Positions 7,604 to 10,724 of a stretch of 10,724 nucleotides of DNA are shown piece after piece (position 1 is the first letter of the stretch; the number at the start of each line of letters is the position of its first letter). Below the pieces are notes generated by a model. It made no database searches, was not told where the DNA came from, and saw nothing but the letters and a program-made list of their open reading frames with translations. The DNA lies in contig CAZVPD010000133.1 of assembly GCA_964628455.1 (NCBI GenBank), forward strand, positions 1 through 10,724, written 5' to 3'. The position numbers and the translations under genes were made by a program. The stretch is from JAQVWU01 sp964628455 (lineage in GTDB: Bacteria > Bacillota > Clostridia > Oscillospirales > CAG-272).

Positions 7604-7632
7604 AGTATAACATAAGAACAGCGGGGTTGCAA
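7604..7632 (-). promoter_or_regulatory. Sigma-A-type promoter of the UroD-CotH-oxidoreductase operon
   Basis: Minus strand: TTGCAA (7632-7627), 17 bases, TATACT (7609-7604). Spacing is ideal, with four of six matches at -35 and five of six at -10. The predicted RNA start is about 50 bases upstream of TTG 7545. Confidence 0.7.
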
Positions 7633-7669
7633 GTACCGGACAGGTTTTTTCGCATATTCATAACAAAAG

Positions 7670-7700
7670 AAAAGGCACAGGATCAGATCCTCTGCCTTTT
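7670..7700 (-). terminator. Hairpin terminator after the second CBM9-like gene
   Basis: AAAAGGCA (7670-7677) pairs with TGCCTTTT (7693-7700), and inside it AGGA pairs with TCCT around a short loop. On the minus strand it is followed by more T's. It lies 17 bases past the stop of the gene ending at 7718 and separates that gene from the UroD operon promoter. The reverse direction also ends in a T run. Confidence 0.8.
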
Positions 7701-7717
7701 CATATCAGGTCCGGTAA

Positions 7718-8700
7718 TTATTTCACGGATCTCTTTTTTGAAAGGGTGATTGCGGCAGCTCCTGCAAGAAGAACAAGGAGTGAAATACCGACAAGCGCAT
7801 CGGAAGTCTGGGGAACGGTAACGACCTCAGCGGGAGCGTCTCCGCCGGCAGGTGCTTCGGCTGCGGGAGCTTCGGTTTCGGGGACTACGATCGCTGCGGC
7901 AAGCTTCAGACCGGCCCAGTTCTTGGGCAGTTCCGCGGGATTGGTGGTTTCATCGAGAAGCGCATCGTCGCGAAGGCCTCTGTCATGGAAGTTGAGCTGA
8001 TCCCATGTGGTCAAAAAGGGTTCTTCTTCGGACATGTTCGGTATGATCGGTGTAAACCAGAACTTCAGTCCTTCTGCGATAGCGGGAAGAGCGCCTGCCT
8101 GAGCGATGTCGGTCCACGGAATGGCTACTTCGGTGGTATAAATGTCACCGGACTGAGTGCCTGCGAATTTCCAGTTGCCTATTCTGTCCGGGGTGTCTTC
8201 CGAAGCGAAAGCTCCGCTGAGCCATGAACGGAGAGCTACGTGCGTTTTGCCGTCGGAGCCTTTGTTGACCCAGAAGGGTTCGTAAGCGTTGGCCCACAGA
8301 GCGTCGCCGTTGTCATAAGCAAGGAAGAACAGTGTGCCGTCACCCATCCAGGGCTCGCGCGCATGGTCAAGGCCGAAGAAATAGGCTTTGTCCAGTCTCT
8401 CCTCGAGAATATAAAGGTACGTTTCATCCCATTTGATTCTGTACGTTACGGAAAGGTCCGCGGCGGCATAAGGGCTTGCGCCGCCCTGCCATCTGCCGTA
8501 TTCCTTAAAGGTAGGGTGATCTGCGTTTACGACAAGTGCGTTTGCGTCATCCCATTCACCGGCTTCTGCTTTTCCGTCGAATGTGACAGGATAGACCAGT
8601 TTTGCGGCATCATAGGTATAACCGGGTTCGACGGCGAAGACAGCCGACATGTCGAGAGTCATTACGATGACCAGAAAAAAGGCGATTAAAGTTCTTTCAT
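7718..8700 (-). CDS. Second exported CBM9-like surface protein; frame broken after the start codon
   Basis: The mature domain is paralogous to the protein at 2575-3545: VTFDGKAEAGEWDDA, TYRIKWDETYLYILEERLD, MGDGTLFFLAYDNGD, IYTTEVAIPWTDI and NWAGLKL, then a Pro/Ala/Glu linker, VPQTSD, a hydrophobic segment and SKKRSVK. PQTSD resembles sortase-type sorting motifs, so cell-wall anchoring is plausible but not proven. ATG 8700-8698 has GGAGG 6 bases upstream, but as written it reads only Met-Lys-Glu-Leu and stops at TAA 8688-8686. Adding one A to the three A's after ATG gives MKRTLIAFFLVIVMTLDMS..., a 23-residue signal peptide ending VFA and a 327-residue protein. The mature frame has no ATG, GTG or TTG between TAA 8722-8720 and ATG 8662, and ATG 8662 lacks a ribosome binding site. 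A perfect-consensus promoter lies upstream. Confidence 0.8.
8686..8700 (-). other. Frame break / four-codon leader ORF of the second CBM9-like gene
   Basis: ATG AAA GAA CTT TAA sits directly behind an excellent ribosome binding site. One more A after ATG would join it to the signal-peptide frame. This is the same kind and position of break as in the first CBM9-like gene. Confidence 0.8.
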
Positions 8701-8706
8701 TTTTAT

Positions 8707-8711
8707 CCTCC
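8707..8711 (-). promoter_or_regulatory. Ribosome binding site deciding the start at 8700
   Basis: Minus-strand GGAGG with 6 bases to ATG 8700. Its quality shows that this ATG, not the in-frame ATG at 8662, is the natural start. Confidence 0.85.
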
Positions 8712-8746
8712 GTCTTTTTTTATTTTGAAGTTAAAACCTTCGGTTT

Positions 8747-8775
8747 ATTATAATATGTTATTCGTCCGATGTCAA
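8747..8775 (-). promoter_or_regulatory. Consensus sigma-A promoter of the second CBM9-like gene
   Basis: Minus strand: perfect TTGACA (8775-8770), 17 bases, perfect TATAAT (8752-8747). All twelve consensus positions match, predicting strong transcription with a leader of about 40 bases. Confidence 0.85.
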
Positions 8776-8819
8776 GAGTTTTTTAGTATAAAGATAATAT
8801 TTTGTTTATAATAAAAATA

Positions 8820-8873
8820 CAGAAAATTAATAAATTGTCTTTGCATAAACTTTTATGCTCTGAAAATTTTCTG
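8820..8873. repeat. Nested inverted repeats, possible operator
   Basis: The outer arms CAGAAAATT (8820-8828) and AATTTTCTG (8865-8873) are exact reverse complements. Inside lies a 16-base near-perfect palindrome, GCATAAA-CT-TTTATGC (8843-8858). It sits between two divergent promoters. The AT-rich setting makes some symmetry likely by chance. Confidence 0.4.
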
Positions 8874-8880
8874 CGGCAAC

Positions 8881-8989
8881 TATATCGTCGGATTTGAGAT
8901 GATTTCCGTGTATAAACAAGGCTTATATCTTGTATATAAAAAAACAACTTTACTTATAGGACAGACTATGATATAATATATCGTCGGAT
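8881..8989. repeat. 13-base direct repeat around the CofE-like gene promoter
   Basis: TATATCGTCGGAT occurs at 8881-8893 and again at 8977-8989, 96 bases apart. The second copy covers the predicted RNA start of the gene at 9023. The GC-containing core in an AT-rich region makes it a candidate regulator site. Confidence 0.45.
8949..8977 (+). promoter_or_regulatory. Promoter of the CofE-like gene
   Basis: TTTACT (8949-8954), 17 bases, perfect TATAAT (8972-8977). It predicts RNA start near 8984 and a leader of about 39 bases. Confidence 0.65.
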
Positions 8990-9022
8990 ATTTATAATGT
9001 TCAATATCAGGGAGGACTCATT

Positions 9023-10225
9023 TTGTCAGAGAAAAAAACGAACACGCTCGGGACCGTGGTCCGGGGCATCCGCGCACCCATTATCAGAAACGGTGATTAT
9101 CTCGCTCCCATTGTGGTCGATTCGGTTATGGCGGCTTCTGCTGCCGAAGGGATCGAATTCAATGACCGTGATGTGGTTGCCGTCACCGAAGCGGTGGTCG
9201 CCCGTGCTCAGGGTAATTACGCGACGATCGATGATATCGCTGCCGATGTAAAAGGTAAATTCCCCGGCGGAGACATCGGTGTCGTATTTCCCATCCTCAG
9301 CCGCAACCGGTTTGCGATATGTCTGAAGGGAATCGCCCGCGGCGTAAAAAAAATCACGCTGATGCTCAGTTATCCCGCCGATGAAGTGGGCAATCAGCTG
9401 ATCGATTACGACGCTATCGATGAAAAAGGGATCAATCCCTGGACGGATGTTCTGACCGAAGAACAATTCCGCGGCTGTTTCGGAAAAGCGGAACATACTT
9501 TCACGGGCGTCGATTACATCGAATATTACTCGTCGATTATCCGGAATGAAGGCGCGGAAGCGGAAGTCATATTTGCCAACAATGTTTCCACTATATTAAA
9601 TTATTCAAAAGAAATTTTGTGCTGTGACATCCACACCAGATCACGTTCAAAGCGCATTCTCAAAGCCCTTGGCGCTCATGTATACGGAATGGACGATATA
9701 CTTACGTCCCCGGTTAACGGCAGCGGGTACAACGAAAAATACGGTCTTCTCGGTTCCAATAAAGCCACCGAGGAAAAAATAAAATTATTCCCGCGCAGCT
9801 GCGGCGAGTTTGTGGCCGATGTACAGGCGCGTCTGATAGAAAAAACCGGTAAAGTGATCGAAGTCATGGTTTACGGTGACGGCGCCTTTAAGGATCCGGT
9901 AGGGAAAATTTGGGAACTGGCCGATCCGGTCGTTTCTCCGGCCTATACCGCCGGGCTTGAAGGCATGCCGAACGAACTGAAGTTAAAATATCTGGCTGAC
10001 AATGATTTTGCGGAATTGAGCGGTGACCGGCTCCGCGATGCGATCAAGGAATCCATCAAAACGAAAGATTCGGAATTGAAAGGCACGATGGCCACGCAGG
10101 GAACAACCCCGAGACGCCTGACAGACCTGATCGGTTCGCTGTGTGACCTTACTTCGGGCAGCGGAGACAAGGGTACGCCGATCATACTGATCCAGAATTA
10201 TTTCAGGAATTTTTCCGAAGAATGA
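9023..10225 (+). CDS. CofE-like protein (coenzyme F420-0:L-glutamate ligase family, Firmicutes type)
   Basis: Start at TTG 9023, supported by GGGAGG about 7 bases upstream; 400 residues. The family blocks are clear: GTVVRGIRAPIIRNGDYLAP (10-29), DRDVVAVTEAVVARAQGNYA (48-67), GKFPGGDIGVVFPILSRNRF (78-97), ICLKGIARGVKKITLMLSYP (99-118) and GINPWTDVLTE, and near the C-terminus GTTPRRLTDLIGSLCDLTSGSGDKGTP. Archaeal and actinobacterial CofE add glutamates to coenzyme F420 and are about 250 residues. This longer form is widespread in Clostridia and Bacilli, most of which are not known to make F420, so its true substrate is unknown; an amide-ligase-type reaction on another acceptor is inference. Cytoplasmic and monocistronic, with a strong hairpin terminator right after the stop. 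No frame break. Confidence 0.85.
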   Translation: MSEKKTNTLGTVVRGIRAPIIRNGDYLAPIVVDSVMAASAAEGIEFNDRDVVAVTEAVVARAQGNYATIDDIAADVKGKFPGGDIGVVFPILSRNRFAICLKGIARGVKKITLMLSYPADEVGNQLIDYDAIDEKGINPWTDVLTEEQFRGCFGKAEHTFTGVDYIEYYSSIIRNEGAEAEVIFANNVSTILNYSKEILCCDIHTRSRSKRILKALGAHVYGMDDILTSPVNGSGYNEKYGLLGSNKATEEKIKLFPRSCGEFVADVQARLIEKTGKVIEVMVYGDGAFKDPVGKIWELADPVVSPAYTAGLEGMPNELKLKYLADNDFAELSGDRLRDAIKESIKTKDSELKGTMATQGTTPRRLTDLIGSLCDLTSGSGDKGTPIILIQNYFRNFSEE

Positions 10226-10235
10226 TCCGCAAAGA

Positions 10236-10281
10236 AAATAAGAACAGGGGATTGCCGCGCGGCAATCCCCTGTTCTTATTT
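10236..10281. terminator. Perfect 23-base inverted repeat, bidirectional terminator
   Basis: Arms 10236-10258 and 10259-10281 are exact reverse complements with no spacer, so the central GCGC forms the loop. The stem is GC-rich in the middle with AAATAAG/CTTATTT ends. It separates the convergent genes ending at 10225 and 10276, and contains the TAA stop of the latter (10278-10276). Confidence 0.9.
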
Positions 10282-10659
10282 GCGGCAGCTGCAGGGTTCA
10301 TCGAAAAAACCTTTTAAATTCATATAAAGCCTGCCTTCGGCGTTGGGTTCGAATCCCAGAAGGCGGCCCGGCTTTTTATCGGGATCTTCATAATACATAT
10401 CGGTTATTCCGCATAAATCAACGAAGTTCATAGCGGCGCGGCCCATGATAAACAGAGCATCCGCGTCGTCAATTCCCGGACAGAGGGCTATATGATAAAT
10501 GACGCCGGCTTTTTCCCGGATAGCAAACTGCACGATACCGATCGGACCGGTCGCGCCGGCGGCGGAATAAGCCAGAGCATCTGCCATATATACGATTCCG
10601 CATAACACGCACAGCCGGCTTTGTTCATCCTTGTCCTGTATTTTTTTGATTTCGAGCAT
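10276..10659 (-). CDS. Small protein of unknown function, possibly GNAT-acetyltransferase-like
   Basis: 127 residues. The pattern of beta strands and a PG loop (IGIVQFAIREKAGVIYHIALCPGIDDADALFIMGRA..., then LLGF and a final aromatic GFF) weakly recalls the core of a small GNAT acetyltransferase, but I cannot confirm an acetyl-CoA pyrophosphate-loop motif, so no function is assigned. It ends in a CSCRK tail, with cysteines also at CVLCG near the N-terminus. There is no signal peptide. The ATG is preceded by AAGGA about 10 bases upstream. The preceding minus-strand frame stops 5 bases before it, suggesting coupled translation in one operon. Its stop codon lies inside the terminator stem. Confidence 0.7.
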   Translation of the reverse strand: MLEIKKIQDKDEQSRLCVLCGIVYMADALAYSAAGATGPIGIVQFAIREKAGVIYHIALCPGIDDADALFIMGRAAMNFVDLCGITDMYYEDPDKKPGRLLGFEPNAEGRLYMNLKGFFDEPCSCRK

Positions 10660-10664
10660 TTCTT

Positions 10665-10724
10665 TTAATTCCTTTTAAATAATTCACCTGCCCGGTACTC
10701 AGTATTTTCCATTTGCCGGGTTTC
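10665..10724 (-). CDS. C-terminal 19 codons of an upstream minus-strand gene (partial)
   Basis: The frame is open from the window edge and ends with TAA at 10667-10665, reading ...NTEYRAGELFKRN. The ribosome binding site of the next gene lies in its last codons and the gap to the next ATG is 5 bases, as expected for an operon. Too little is visible to identify it, and chance openness over 19 codons is quite possible. Confidence 0.4.
   Translation of the reverse strand, partial: ETRQMENTEYRAGELFKRN

Larger units (their letters stand above)
8701..9022. other. Divergent regulatory region between the second CBM9-like gene and the CofE-like gene
   Basis: This is the longest gene-free stretch (322 bases), very AT-rich. 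It holds a promoter and ribosome binding site on each strand, a nested inverted repeat in the middle (8820-8873) and a 13-base direct repeat (8881-8893 and 8977-8989). I see no coding sequence, RNA gene or known riboswitch in it. Confidence 0.6.

Noticed and set aside
8993..8998. Second TATAAT upstream of the CofE-like gene
   Set aside because: It has no -35-like hexamer at the right distance and would start RNA inside or next to the ribosome binding site.
1..10724. CRISPR arrays, tRNA or rRNA genes, insertion sequences
   Set aside because: No regularly spaced repeats, cloverleaf-like segments, transposase motifs or terminal inverted repeats were seen.

Overview
The window looks like a chromosomal stretch of an uncultured gut-type Clostridia (Bacillota). 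The basis is moderate GC, strong AGGAGG-like ribosome binding sites, TTG starts, sigma-A type promoters, and surface proteins ending in a hydrophobic segment plus KKR. There are no RNA genes, insertion sequences, phage genes or CRISPR repeats, and the organism cannot be named from this sequence.

Layout: (1) 2-838 (+), the C-terminal part of a neutral/alkaline ceramidase-like protein. (2) 924-1448 (-), a zinc-ribbon membrane protein with its own promoter. (3) 1692-2387 (+), a YgjP-type zinc metalloprotease. (4) 2575-3545 (+), an exported family 9 carbohydrate-binding-module-like protein. (5) 7545-3634 (-), an apparent operon: UroD-family protein, CotH-like kinase, Gfo/Idh/MocA oxidoreductase. 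(6) 8700-7718 (-), a second exported CBM9-like protein, paralogous to (4). (7) 9023-10225 (+), a CofE-like (F420-0:L-glutamate ligase family) protein. (8) 10659-10276 (-), a small protein of unknown function, preceded by the last 19 codons of another minus-strand gene. Fold-back terminators, mostly usable in both directions, separate the convergent units.

The most striking observation is that all three proteins with a recognisable export signal (2575-3545, 8700-7718 and 6373-4651) have a one-base frame break between the ribosome-binding-site-supported start and the mature domain. In each case a one-base change in a short A or T run restores a textbook signal peptide or membrane anchor. In the two CBM9-like genes the break is the same: one A too few right after ATG, and repair gives a 23-residue signal peptide in both. 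The other roughly 9 kb of coding sequence shows no frame break. This could be recurrent homopolymer sequencing error, real loss or phase variation of export, or a recoding event at the start. The sequence alone cannot decide between them.

The CBM9-like surface proteins, the UroD/Gfo-Idh pair and the ceramidase-like enzyme would fit a host- or plant-glycan-using gut anaerobe. That link is inference from gene families.
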